Below, piece after piece: positions 1 to 11,626 of a stretch of 64,000 bases of DNA; the stretch's first letter is position 1; each line of letters opens with the position of its first letter. Under the pieces are notes generated by a model, which was given only the letters and a program-made list of their open reading frames with translations, was not told the origin of the DNA and did not search any database. This DNA comes from Epiperipatus broadwayi (lineage: Eukaryota > Onychophora > Udeonychophora > Euonychophora > Peripatidae): the NCBI GenBank assembly GCA_028023455.1, contig JAQFVV010006215.1, positions 12,069,473-12,133,472 of the forward strand. Reading direction: 5' to 3'. Both the position numbers and the translations under genes were made by a program.

Positions 1-942
1 TACATTTTTAAATTAAAAGTTTTCAATTTGATTATTAATATATGGCCACCAGATATAACTTCTCTTCATGCAACATGTAGAAAATAACTTTTTTATGAAT
101 AAAATTGGAGCAAGTAATAAAGTAGTGACATTATTGTATTCCACAGGATAAAGGGTAATTGTAATTATTAATCGTTTATGTGGAGCAGTTAAGGCAGAAA
201 ATTTTTGTTATAAAAAAATAAAGTTAGATAAATATTTCAAAGCTTTACCATCAAGACACATAGCTCAACTTCCTTTAAGTGTAGAAGTCAAGCTCAAAAG
301 AAAAAATTGCATGAATATGAAAGACTTAACAAAGAACGTATGGCAATTTTATAGCTGAGGCACTTTTTGGATAGTTCTTATGCGGGATATCATTTGAACA
401 ATAGAGACCGCAATTGTTATCAGAGAAAGAGCTTTCATATAAAGTCGTAATTTAAAAAAAAAGACAGCTTATGAATTGAAAGAATTTTAAAAATTAAGTT
501 TAGATGATGCAAATAAAATTGCTGTTCAAAAAATTGAAGAGCAGAGTGTAGTGTTTTGTAAAATGGCAGACATGTTTGTGCACTCCAGAAAAAACTAGAA
601 TTTATTCGTAAGGCTGTTTTTAGATCGCGCTCTGATAGCTGAGGAATTTAATTAATGCATTGACATAATGGCAATCGACAATTCCTAGAAATATTTGCTA
701 ATTACAAATGTTTCTAGATAAGAGACATTACCTTATTGGTCAGTGCATTGGTTGATCGTTGCAGTTGTCAGACAGCGATAAGAAGATTGGGTAACACCTA
801 GCAGTGTAACAGAGAGAGCAGTCAAGCAGTACTGAGTAAGCAGTATTTAAGTAGAGATATCTCACGTCAGTGCTGGCGGTTAATGATCAGTGCCCAGTGG
901 AAATGTAGTTCACGGGTGTAGCTGAAAGAGACCGCAGCGGAG
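1..942. other. AT-rich non-coding stretch with LTR-like features
   Basis: No gene is visible. The right part (about 720-940) is richer in G+C than its surroundings and has repeated AGCAGT/CAGT words with a TATTTAAG box near 843, which resembles a retroelement promoter or leader. I could not find a matching second LTR. Confidence 0.3.
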
Positions 943-1172
943 ATATTGAGAGCATTCGTTGGAGAGCTTCGTTGCAGACCAATTCGTTGGAAAGCTTCGT
1001 TACAGACCAATTCGTTTGGAGAGCTTCGTGGCAGACCAATTCGTTGGAGAGCATTAGTTGCAGACCAATTCGTTGGAGAGCTTCATTGCAGACCAATTCG
1101 TTGGAGAGCATTCATTGCAGACCAATTCGTTGGAGAGCTTCGTTGCAGACCGTTTCATTGGAGAGCACTCGT
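943..1172. repeat. 28-bp tandem repeat array
   Basis: About eight head-to-tail copies of a unit reading roughly TTGGAGAGCTTCGTTGCAGA followed by CCAATTCG, with substitutions and an alternative AGCATT start. The unit contains no stop codons, so long open frames occur on both strands. Because 28 is not a multiple of 3, each frame cycles through three peptide phases. I regard these as artefacts of the repeat and not as a gene. Confidence 0.9.
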
Positions 1173-3543
1173 TGGAAAAGAACAGCGTGGGAATTGTATA
1201 ACGTTATTTGCTGACCGCACAGTATGACTTGCAGTTATAATATTGGCACAGTTGTAAGTGCGGATATAACACAGAGTAAAAGTAATTTTAATAAAACAAA
1301 AGAAAAATATTATATTTCTGCTGTAGAAATTAATAGCAAATAAAAGTCTTGCTACTTATACTTAGCATTTTATTGATTTTAAAAAATCTAAGAATCTGGC
1401 GAAGAACTTACGACTTATTTAGATATACCATTTAAAACAATGGGATGACATTGTTAAAATATAACATGATTTTAGATATATATGTATTTGTGCTACAATG
1501 ACAATAATGAAAAAACTGGATTACTAGTTTAAAAAAACAGGTCAATATTTACAAGTTAATCATTGTATTACTCTTATATAAATGTTTGCTGAAAAAAGTA
1601 TGAACACTAAATTTCATGTCGATTTATAACCTTGCTAAAATACTGGGAAAATCATGTCCTTAATTCGAGATTATTGACAAAAAAAAAAAAAATCAAATCA
1701 TAAAAAGCTGCCTCTGCATACAGAAATTTGCTGACTTTATCCAAGATTTAAATAAATTTTATTATAATTTTTTTATTAATAACTAATTGCATTTGGCTGA
1801 TAGATAACATTGAAATTTCCATAAAATATATTGAAGTGGTGAATCTATAATCCAGATTCGCGCTTCAGGGGCTACCAACCTAACCAACCACCGACTGGGG
1901 TTCAAACCCATTTCTGCATGTGATTGGACAATGTAGAGAGTCAGCATGCACATCCACGTAACTCCTCCTGACTCTAAATAACCATTTAGATAAATATAGA
2001 ATTATAAATTTAACTACAGTCAAAATCCCTTAAATAATCTGTAGATTCGTGTATGTGTGTTCACATATATGCAGCGGATACGTATATGTGATGTAAATAT
2101 TAATATTATGTGTTTAATATTTTATAATATATATTCACTTTATTTAATGTAAGATGGTGATAGAGAATGATGCAACTTTTGAGAAACTTCTCAAAGGTAC
2201 TTAAAGTAATGGAAAGTTTATCAAACAATAGAGAAATCCATTAGTCAACACTAGCAAAATCGCTCTATTGATTCAAATTTAATTTTAAATTATTTTAAAT
2301 GAAATTATAGTTAGGCGAATGTATTTCTAAAGTAGAAATAGATTAAAAACAATACCTTCAAAGGCTTATCAATACTTTGCATCTTCTATTGCACAAAAAC
2401 AAAAAATACATTTCCTGTAGATTGAGATCACACGAGATGAGCTTATATCCATATTGCCTCAGGTGATTTTCTAAAAACATTCCTAGAAAAACTGTAACCA
2501 AGTATAAATAGGGCTCATTTATCTACCAATAAAAACAGATAATTAATTTTTGATTCGGTTGCTAAGCCGAATCCACAATACTCAAATTTTCATTATTATG
2601 ACAGCCAAAATGCTACCTAAAATTTTAGTGAAATAAGAACCACTCGTGCTCCAATATGCATTGCCTCCAAAGAACAAGGATCTCTCAAGCTGTCACGCCT
2701 TCGCATCGAAAGGTAATCCTCAATACTGCCTTAAACTCATTTAATTTGCTTTATCTACTCAACCCTACTTAACTTTATAAATGTATTCTATCTATGTTAA
2801 CATGTTGGTAATTTAAGGCCAGTTATATTACTTGTAATTAATCTCTCTAATGACTCTCTATAATCCTGCCAAATCTATATGTAATCTCTCACATCTATAT
2901 CACGCTTCAAGTTTATTCTATATTTCAGTGCAGTAGAATTTTATTATTATTGTTATTTTAAGTTTATACATTTTATTTAAATTGTCATTTCCCAATCATT
3001 TAAGGGATGGTCCTCGCTCGTTGAATTGTGTTGTAATAAATAAATAATGGTATACGTTTAAAGGCAGATCGTTATACTGCCACCTCTTTATTAAATGTTA
3101 ATCTACGGTCGGTTAAGAACGCTATCAATCAATTTTATTTATAATATTCAAATTATTGTAATGACCATCACTCCTTCTATTCTAATGAGATAACACGCCT
3201 TTTAGCGAGACAGTTATTAAATAATGTTTTGTGTATTTCAAACGCATATGGAACCTGCTTAGTTAAGATAAAATATATTTGTTTTATTGTTTTGACATTT
3301 ACTTAATTTTCTTAATAATAGTTATTTTATAGTGGTTTAGTATATCAGTCATTCCATTGCACATGATTTTAAACTATATTTAGGCTATAATTAGTTAAAC
3401 GTAGTTGGTGGCGTATTTATTTGCTCTCAATGTTGCCAGCATAGGTCAACCTTTGTATTTTCATTTTGCTTCATCATGTTCGGGATCATCGTGAACTCCA
3501 AATCCACTCCTTCGTGTCTTCATGTTTTAATATGGTATTAGTC
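1173..3543. other. AT-rich non-coding stretch
   Basis: No exon or long open frame is supported. A small GC-richer patch at about 1855-1975 contains GGTTCAAACCC, which resembles an RNA polymerase III B box and may be a decayed tRNA-related SINE; no convincing A box accompanies it. The rest looks like intron or intergenic DNA. Confidence 0.4.
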
Positions 3544-3645
3544 ATGCCCGGAGAGTGAACGCTCTGCGTGGGATGACCCTAGGACAGCCAGCCCATTGCA
3601 CCTTCCCCCTCTCCAGGTATCACTCATACAGAAGAGCGGGCATGC
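3544..3645. repeat. Short GC-rich unit bounded by CATGCCCG / CGGGCATG
   Basis: A roughly 100-bp patch is much richer in G+C than the flanks. It starts with CATGCCCGGAGAGTG and ends GCGGGCATGCCC, so its ends are inverted copies of an 8-mer. It could be a small foldback element or a SINE piece. No second copy was recognised in the window. Confidence 0.4.
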
Positions 3646-4014
3646 CCTTATATTTTAATAAATGATGAAGTGTTTCATTGGCCAAAAATGGACCGAACTC
3701 TTAGTGCTGCCAATCATGCTGGTACTTCTCTTTATTAATATTTAGATTCATGCCTAAAGTCGTAACCCTGTGATTTCATAACACCATTTATTATTTATTA
3801 ATTTTCTTATATTTAGAATGTCGCGAGTAAGCTTGCATTTAAGCTATTTCCCTTGGGTAAACAATTTCCAGATGCATATAAAATTTCACTCTAATATTTA
3901 TATTTATAAGTATTAACTTTACCATTTGATACAAAACTGTTATCCTGAATACACAAACATTCGTGTATTCAAATCTTTATTGTAAACAACATTGCGATGC
4001 GTCCATTTATCTCC

Positions 4015-4110
4015 GGCATGACTGGGCTCAAGGTACTTTTGCTCAGATTCTAGGTCTTGTTGGATGAACATACAATTTCAATTGGTACAATATATCAATT
4101 CTAAATGAGT
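4015..4110 (+). repeat. Dispersed short repeat, copy 1
   Basis: The stretch GGCATGACTGGGCTCAAGGT followed by ACTTTTGCT, then GATTC...TCTTGTT and a closing GGTACAATATAT, has a clear counterpart at 46310-46400 in the same orientation. Copies differ by several substitutions and small gaps. Family not recognised; a SINE tail or other short element is likely. Confidence 0.6.
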
Positions 4111-4411
4111 TAAATCACTCTTCAAGAACTGTCAAAATCTATTTTTAACTTAAAAAAATATAATTGATTTATTAAAACAATAACTAAAATTATGAGAGTA
4201 AAAACATAAGAGACTGATTTAATATTTCCTCTCATCTCAAAATTTATAATACAAAAGATTTAAATATGCAAGATATGTTTTCATACTCTAATTATTACAA
4301 TAAAATTTCTCAAGAAATTTTAAAAATTATTTGATACTATATCCTAACCCTTTAATACTTTCAGAACAATTAAATAATTAAACTGACTTCACTGATGATA
4401 TGGATACTGAA

Positions 4412-4497
4412 CCCCATCGCCTGATGGTGTTGCCTTAACTTACGGCTGTCACTACAATAGGTGTTTTTTGAGCCGTAACAAGCTGCCTGAAGGCGAT
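4412..4497. repeat. Imperfect hairpin of about 85 nt
   Basis: The left arm starts CATCGCCT and ends TTACGGC; the right arm starts GCCGTAAC and ends AGGCGATG, so the arms pair at base and top around a loop of about 25 nt. An open frame on the minus strand overlaps it but shows no recognisable protein. It may be a foldback element or a structured RNA. Confidence 0.4.
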
Positions 4498-4850
4498 GTA
4501 TTCTACGATCACATAACAAAATGCTATGCCCATTTGCATTGTGACAGTATTTGTTAAGTGAGCGCTCTTTGGGGCCGTATTTGAAAGAGACGAAACTCTG
4601 TAAAAATTCATTCATTGTCGGAAATTTTTTAGAAAGCGTAGTGGAATTAGTATTCCATATTAAGAATTGTCATGTCGTCACACACACTTCCCTATGCTTT
4701 TGAACTGCACACAACTTGAAAAAGTTTTTCTTTTTAGCAGAGTTGTTTCCGATTTCATGCGCAAATGCCCATTTACGCGAGAAATCCATGCAAAAACTGT
4801 AAGGGAAGTTGGTTCGATAGCTCCAAAATCCCATTACTAACAGCTCTGAG

Positions 4851-5376
4851 GCTTCCCTGTTATTTTATTTGCATGTTCCTTTTGACTTTTTTTTTTTATG
4901 CCCCCAAAAATGGTGTTTTTTTTGTTACTTGTTTTGGTTCACAACTTATCCAAAGTTTCGTTTATTTTGCATTCAATAAATTATTTTATGGAAAACTGTT
5001 GTGTTTTTTTTTGTTGTTATTCACATGATTAGAAAGTAGGTAGGTAATATTTGATAAGTTTCATTAACAGTTAATTAAAGTAAATAATATTTTATTATAC
5101 CAAAAAAAAAAAGAAGTGTTTAAGAGTTTATTCAAAAGCCCCCCCCCCCCTAAATATATAAAATAATAATAAACAACTGTGCGGTAACGTAATAAATGTT
5201 AAAAAAAAAAAATCCAAAAAGAAATCGATAACTAAAAATCAAAACAAACCTTCCCCGCCACCCCACCCGACCTCCTCCAGCTTAAAAAAAAAAAGTGTTC
5301 TTTAAAAACGAACTGTTTATGTCTTTTTTAAAATTAAAGGTCCAAAAATTAAGGAAGAACTTTTCGCTATCATATA
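4851..5376 (+). repeat. Direct repeat A, left copy
   Basis: A segment of about 525 bp begins GCTTCCCTGTTATTTTATTT and ends ...CGCTATCATATA exactly where E1 begins. It is repeated at 7343-7862, immediately after E1 ends. Differences include a C run (5142-5151) that is a G run in the other copy (7628-7634), and several A-tract length changes. It holds poly-A and poly-C tracts and no credible gene. Confidence 0.85.
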
Positions 5377-7342
5377 TGCAACAGGCACACACGCCGTTAC
5401 ATTATTTTTTTAAAAAAATTAGACATTAAAAATAAAAGTTCCAAATAAAAACTTTTTTTTTAAGAATTAAAAATTGAAAATTAAAAATCATCTCATCTCA
5501 TATATATATATATAAAATCGCACAGATGAAAAAAAAAAAAAATTATTAGAAGAAAACTATTAAAAAAGAAAAGGTATTTTAAACTAAATTTTTAGAAAAA
5601 ACTTAAAAGATTTAAAGATAAAAAGAATGTACAATAATTTAATTAATGCTATTGTGTAAAATGGAAAAGATTATTTTCAATAAGTAAACTAGCCCTTGGG
5701 CATCTCAAAATGTATAATTAAAGGTCAGATAGGAGAGAAAAAACAATAGGAACAGAATAGCCAATAAAAGAAATCCCTCAGGAAACGGATCTCAATGAAA
5801 GGATCATCATCATTTGACGTAATATCCACGGGATTCGAAAGTTTAATATAAAAAAAAAAGTTTAGAAATAAATTAGGAAGAAAGATAGAGAGAGATATGA
5901 TATGTGTTAAGTCGGAGAGAGTTGAAGGAGAAGGAATTGAAAGACGCACTTTCAATTCCTTCAGTTTTTCTATAAAAAAAAGTCATCGTTTTCCCATATT
6001 GCGGCCACAGGATATTAGGGCCCGACAATAAAATACCAGATAAAGTAAAGGACCTTCGGATGAATCATTGAAACGGGCAACAGCATACCGGTTTTCCCAG
6101 GACATCGGGGGAATTAATGCTGGATCCAAATTGCAAGCAACTGTTAAGCACGGACTTTTTAAAACTGTAAGAACTACATATATAACTAATGAACGTTAAT
6201 TCTAAAACTTTCCAGTATTTTAAAACAGTAAGAACTTTAATTCCAAAACTATTTCAGTATTTAATAGAAATAGAATTTCCTACCTGACTAAATTATTTAT
6301 CAATTATTTTTATTGAATGTATTTTTTTTAAATCATTTCCATTAATTTATTTTTTCCTTTCTTTTAAGTTTTTTTTTTTTTCTGTTAAACTAAACTTTTA
6401 ATAAATGTTAAATTTAAGTCGGGCGTGAAGGGCTGCATAGATTTGTAAAATTATATTAGTTTAATTAAGGGAGGGTTAATATTAGGTTATTTGTTTCGTA
6501 GTTAAATTGGATTAATCGATTGAATATATTGGTGTAATTAGTAAATATAGCATGAAGATCTGCTACGTGCAGGATCACATTATACGCCGCCCTTGGGCAA
6601 AATAAGTCCCATTTCGTACTGATCATTGGAAGCAGACGTATTTCCTGCTCCTTGGATTACCCCCTCTGCCTATGGAATGAGATAGTAAGAGGCAAAAGGA
6701 CCACAATCCCTTCCTATGAAGTTTCCTTTTTTTATTATTCTTCTTGCCAGACAGATGTAACATTCCTGTACTGGACGAGACAATTTCTTCTCTATAACCA
6801 TGCTGTTCAGATATGCATTCCTGACAGTATGGTATTGTGCTGTCATATTCATGCTGCATTGAATACATCGATATATCAGATAGATTGGCGTTGGTTTGAC
6901 TGCGAACTTTTGGTCTAAGGTTAAATCAGGGATAGAATATTTTCTTTTCAAATGCAAATCTATGTAGTCTATTTATACTCGACACTAAAAAAATATTAAA
7001 TTCATCTGTGCGAACTTCTAAAATAAAAGTTAAATTGTAAATTAAAATCTAAAGTAAAGTTAGACTAAAATAATAATTCTAAATTTTAGATATGTTTAAT
7101 AAATATTTGTATGTATTATTACTGGCAGTGGCTTCTTTTATTTTTTTTAATATTAAAAATTATCTCTGCTGCTCCGCGAGCTAGTGACTGGGGCTGACGG
7201 TTGTAATAAAATATATATGTAAAATTTGGATCTTAATAGTATGTATCTGCCTACTATATAAATTTTCCAGATTCCAATAGCCTGGTGGCGCCCTGTGCGG
7301 CAGATATGATAAGACTCCACATTTCTCACCCCAACCGTTATA
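5377..7342 (+). mobile_element. E repeat, copy E1
   Basis: This is a 1.97-kb member of the non-coding E family, beginning TGCAACAGGC (mutated TGTAACGGGC) and ending CCGTTATA. TATAAAAA lies at 5847. About 83 nt later is a perfect 14-bp stem with loop ACGCA (5930-5962). Further stem-loops match other copies: GATC/GATC around TGCTACGTGCAG (6557-6576), a CCAG.ACAG/CTGTACTGG stem (about 6747-6774), and CCAG/CTGG near 7267-7285 where other copies have CTAGG/CCTAG. Flanks (TATA left, GCTT right) do not form a target duplication; direct repeat A lies on both sides. Confidence 0.8.
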
Positions 7343-7862
7343 GCTTCCCTGTTATTTTATTTGCGTGTTACTTTTGGCTTTTTTTTTTTATGCTCCCAAA
7401 AATGGTGTTTTTTTTGTTACTTGTTTTGGTTCACAACTTATCCAGTTTCGTTTATTTTGGATTCAATAAATTATTTTATGGAAAACTTGTTTTTTTTGTT
7501 TGTTGTTCACATGATTAGAAAGTAGGTAGTTAATATTTGATATGTTTCATTAACAGTTAATTAAAGTAGGTAATATTTTATTTTACCAAAAAAAAAAAAA
7601 GGAAATGTTTAAGAGTTTATTCAAAAGGGGGGGGAAAAAAAATTATATAAAATAATAAAGAATTGTGCAGTAACATAATAAAATGTTAAAAAAAAAAAAT
7701 CCAAAAAGAAGTCGATAATTAAAAATCAAAACAAACCTTCCCCGCCACCCCACCCTACCTCCTCTGGCTTAAAAAAAAAAGTGTTCTTGAAAAACGAACT
7801 GTTTATGTCTTTTTTAAAATTAAAGACCCAAAAATTAAGAAAGAACTTTTTGCTATCATATA
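7343..7862 (+). repeat. Direct repeat A, right copy
   Basis: Second copy of the 4851-5376 segment, starting at GCTTCCCTG directly after the E1 end. It shares the AAAAATGGTGTTTTTTTTG block, the GATTAGAAAGTAGGTAG block and the CTTCCCCGCCACCCCACC block. It runs on into related satellite-like DNA. Confidence 0.85.
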
Positions 7863-8450
7863 ATATAAACCTTTCACTATCATATAATATAGCTTTCTGT
7901 AACATAAAGATTTGAAACAAAAAAATAGAAAAGCCTCATAACAAATTAACCAAAAAAAAAAAAGACGACAATTCAAAATCAAAACCCCTCTCCCCTCCAC
8001 CCTCTAAAAAACCAAGTATTGGTTTATTCAAAACTACCAAATTGTTTAAGTCTTTCAGCAAATCAAAACATCAACCAAAAAGAAGATAAGTTCAAGGCAA
8101 ACAACCAACCCTCCCTCCAACATATAAAAACAACAAAGTGTTTGTTACCGTATTTTTGTGTAAACAAACCGATGGATGATTAATAATCGATAATTTCAAA
8201 GCAAACCAACACTCCTAACACCATCTAAAAACAAAGTGTTTGTTTCTTAAAAAAACGAACCAAAAAAAAACTTTGGTTTACTATAAGTAATATTATGTAA
8301 AAAAACCGACCGACAGTTAGTTGATAATTTAAAAACAAACCAACACCCCTACACCATAAAAAAAAACAAAGTATTTGTTTATTAAAAAACGAAAAAAAAA
8401 AAAGCGTCTGGTGATTTACCGTAATATTATGTAAACAAACAGACGGCTTG
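7863..8450. repeat. Degenerate satellite-like array
   Basis: Related blocks recur at about 130-bp spacing: GATAATTT..AAACCAACAC(C/T)CCT near 8190 and 8321, each followed by ACAAAGT(G/A)TTTGTTT, an A-rich ACGAA segment and GTAATATTATGTAAA. Earlier related blocks lie near 7714 and 7968 and inside repeat A near 5228. Open frames here are poly-A/T artefacts. Confidence 0.6.
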
Positions 8451-9321
8451 TGAATCGGTATATTGATGTGCAGTGGGCGAAAAAGAGTGCCATCAAATGG
8501 TAGGGATTCAGTATTCATACTATTACCCTGACTTCTGATATGCATATTAATACAAAAAAAATTAATTTATAATAATGGAACAACTTTCTCGATTCAAATT
8601 TGTAAAAAAATATCCAGCTATGATTGAAAATAATCTAAAAATACCTTTTTTCATTCAACTTACATGTAAAAAGAGTATTTTCTGCTATTATTGTATAAAT
8701 CAAAAACTACTTGCAAATAGAATTAGATTTGGGATTATTTTTAATTTTAATGAAGATGATTGAAAATCTAATGAGGAAAATAGTAGCACATGGTTCCAAT
8801 TTACTAGTTTATAATTCTACTCATTGACATGTATAAATTTATAATATTTATTAATTTATAATTCTAACCATGCTTGTAGCACTATAGAATATTTGATAAT
8901 TATGTATGTAATCAGTATTGTTGGTAAACAAATAACTTGTAAGTATAAAATATTTTTCACTACAATTTTTTTTAATTGGGAATTAATTTATACTATTAAA
9001 TATAGCCCATAAATACAATTAAGCATTTTAGTCAATGTGATATTACATGTAAACTGATGTTGAAAACCACCATGATCTTATAGATAAAAAAGATTGGAAA
9101 ACTTACATTTAAAATATTAACAAATTAAAATCACCATCCTTCTATCATGAATAGAACCAATTTGAAATCACGAATAAACTATAATAGATCTGAGAATAGT
9201 AAAGCCATCCAAAGATAGTCATTTAATGATGAAATATGTATAATCACATTCAATCTATCATGATTTGAGAAATGAATGCATTTCCTATATATAATAATAA
9301 TAATGAATATTCAAAATTTAC
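8451..9321. other. Intron of the USP34-like gene
   Basis: This is the start, in transcript order, of the intron after the last exon. It is AT-rich with no further exon recognised. A 62-codon plus-strand open frame at 8575-8763 has AT-driven composition and no motif. Confidence 0.6.
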
Positions 9322-9405
9322 CTGTTTATTGTGATGTACTGGAATTGGAGGCTCTGATAACTTAGGCTGAAAAAGTTGCCAAAGATCTTGAAAATAAGGA
9401 CCAAA
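9322..9405 (-). CDS. USP34: USP34-like exon 6 of the window
   Basis: This is an 84-bp exon of 28 codons, phase 0 at both ends. The acceptor is a pyrimidine-rich tract ending TTTTTCAG|TTTGGT and the donor CAG|gtaaat. The product reads FGPYFQDLWQLFQPKLSEP then PIPVHHNKQ. YF.DLW.LFQPKLSEP......HNKQ is diagnostic of USP34 in my memory. The following exon, expected to begin near a LL.FWYN block, was not found between 1 and 9321, so the next intron is at least 9.3 kb. Confidence 0.9.
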
Positions 9406-9488
9406 CTGAAAAATTGAAACTGCTTTTTAGTTAGTAAAAAACAATAAATATGCCAAATAACTTTTAAAAGCACTTCTTTTTACTTTAC

Positions 9489-9574
9489 CAGTAATTTTTC
9501 CTGCTTAGATACAAGACAGTAAGTCATTAGAGCAAAATAAATAACAAGCTTCATAGTTCCATGTGTAGAAGGAT
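9489..9574 (-). CDS. USP34: USP34-like exon 5 of the window
   Basis: This is an 86-bp exon: two bases completing aspartate plus 28 codons. The acceptor is ttttTAG|ATCC and the donor CTG|gtaaagt. The product reads PSTHGTMKLVIYFALMTYC followed by LVSKQEKLL. HGT.KLV.YF..MTYCL.SK.EKL is a strongly conserved USP34 block, probably part of its alpha-solenoid (inference). It is 83 bp upstream, in transcript order, of the last exon in the window. Confidence 0.9.
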
Positions 9575-10922
9575 CTAAAAATAAAAAAAAATCAATTACA
9601 AATGGACAATTGGATGTTAAAAACTCTTTTCAATTATAATATATTCTATTTATATTTATTACATTAATTTAAGTACATATATATAAAGATAGATAAATTA
9701 TTATTCAAAAAAATATTAACTGCAATATAAAAAAAAAAGTGAAGTTAACAATAAAATATAAACAGAAGTTAATATGGCTTTAAATGAAATTAATAACAAA
9801 AAAGCAAATTTAGATTTAAATGGATTACAATAACAATTAAAATATTGTAGGATTTTTGGAAATAAATTTAAAAGTATAATATTACAATTGAAAGATTATT
9901 TCACAAATACTATTGTGCTGTTCTTAGCTAAAAGATACACACAAATAAAGAAGAAAAAACTTATGAAATTACTTCATTGGATGTGAACTATTTAATCGGT
10001 AGCAGACTTCTTAAGACTGATTTATTTTTATTATAACTCATATTAAAGATGAGAATTACAAAAAAATTGATCCAAATCATTACTTCTAAAGTGTACATTT
10101 TAAACTCAAAATTAGTTTGATTTTACAATAATAAAAAAAAGTGCATCTGTTGAAAATAGTTGAATAAATTTCATTTTCAGAATTTGAAAGCAATACATAT
10201 TCAGAAAAGATACTTACTGAAGAATTATATATTATTGAAGAAGATAAATACTAAGGCAAAACTTCTAAATCAGTTGTTTACAGAATGTTTATAAATTACT
10301 CAATCCATAATAAGGGTTAATAATTTTGTTACTCAAAAAGGTTTAGGGTTGTTCAATAATTTTTTTTTTAATTTTCCAAAATGTCTCACCAAGAGCATCA
10401 ATGGCAACGTTAAAAATTAAAAAAACAAGATTGCTTGATAAAAAAAATTCAAAAACTTCATCACTAAATATTCTTTATGATAATTACAACTAATTTTTTA
10501 GTAATGTAATTATTAGCACATCATACTATATTTATGAAAAAAAATATTGGTTAAAAAAAAAGGTTAAAAAATATTATTGGAAAAATAAAAGTGTGATCAT
10601 TAGTGGAATGCAAACTAAATGCATCATATATGTTGATGATATATAATACGCATAGGAATAGTACAATTTTTTTTTTTTTTTAAAAGTTTAATAATGTTTG
10701 GTATTTTCGAACAGTGTTTCCCAATGTGTGTGAGTCATGAGAGTTCCTCAGATGTTCAGAAAAATATCAAAATTTATACTAAAAAATTAATACAAGCTTG
10801 CTAAAATTAAATATACATAAAATCTAGAAAAACATTAAGATTAAAACTTTTTGGTAATTTTTTTAAATAAATATAAATATTATATACGATAAAAATTATT
10901 TTTTTATAACAATTATAAAATA
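9575..10922. other. Intron, nothing recognised
   Basis: Left part of the 17.4-kb intron. AT-rich sequence with many A and T tracts and no open frame, repeat or exon that I can support. Confidence 0.6.
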
Positions 10923-10992
10923 TCCATACAGTAGTGCCACTCAGTGCAAGTCAGAGTAATCAATGGATGCAAGAAGGTTTAGTACATAAAAT
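10923..10992 (+). repeat. Third copy of the inverted-repeat arm sequence
   Basis: CCATACAGTAGTGCCACTCA, followed by GTGCAAG and ATCAATGGATGCAAGAAGG, matches the central part of the left arm at 11312-11447 in the same orientation. The unit therefore occurs three times within 700 bp. A diverged continuation with AGTGCCTATTCATCC follows. Confidence 0.7.
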
Positions 10993-11311
10993 TCATATGT
11001 AGTGCCTATTCATCCAATATCTCCAGACTAGTTTCTAGCTTGTGGCTTTCATCAGTGAGAAACCACGGATCTGAGAGCACTGCACCTAGACCTTAGGATC
11101 TAATGCAACCCTCTGGCAGCCACCTTTTATCTCTACTTAACTATAAAATTATGAGTCTAAAATTGAAAACATAATAATATTTTCTATCCAAGTTCATTAG
11201 CTTATATAATCATATAGGTCTAAACTCAGTTCAGTACGCATACATTTTGGTGTCTTTGGTTCTTTAATAACCACAGCCACCACTATCCTATTAAGCAGGA
11301 TTGGTATCAAA

Positions 11312-11626
11312 CCACTAAACATCACATGATCACCATTTCTTATGCTTTCTCAAGCTGTTAAAACAGGCAAAACTCTCCATACAATAGTGCCATTCAGTGC
11401 AAGCCAGAATAATCAATGGATGCAAGAAGGTTTGTGCATAAAATCCTTATTTATATAGGCTGGGAATATTCGATAAGTAGGCACTAGATAGGGATTTTAT
11501 GCACAAACCTTCTTGCATCCATTGATTATTCTGGCTTGCACAGTGTCACTACTGTATGGAAAGTTTTGCCTGTTTTAACAGCATGAGCAAGCATAAGAAA
11601 TGGTGATCATGTGATGTTTAGTGGTT
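11312..11626. repeat. Near-perfect inverted repeat, arms about 135 bp
   Basis: The left arm runs from ACCACTAAACATCACATGAT to ...GTGCATAAAATCC. The right arm (about 11490-11626) is its reverse complement, from GGGATTTTATGCACAAACC to ...ATGTGATGTTTAGTGGT. About 40 bp separate the arms. The arms differ at only a few positions. In the intron transcript this would fold into a long double-stranded hairpin. The parent family is not recognised. Confidence 0.85.

Noticed and set aside
946-1227. Plus- and minus-strand open frames of 74-93 codons in the 28-bp array
   Set aside because: They arise because the repeat unit has no stops; peptides simply cycle through the repeat phases and have no known domain.
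1855-1975. Possible tRNA gene or SINE
   Set aside because: GGTTCAAACCC looks like a B box, but there is no A box at proper spacing and no cloverleaf can be drawn. Kept only as a remark.
5377-7342. Repeat A as the LTRs of an element whose interior is E1
   Set aside because: E copies elsewhere lack A on both sides, E1 has its own ends, and A has no TG..CA termini, primer site or polypurine tract.
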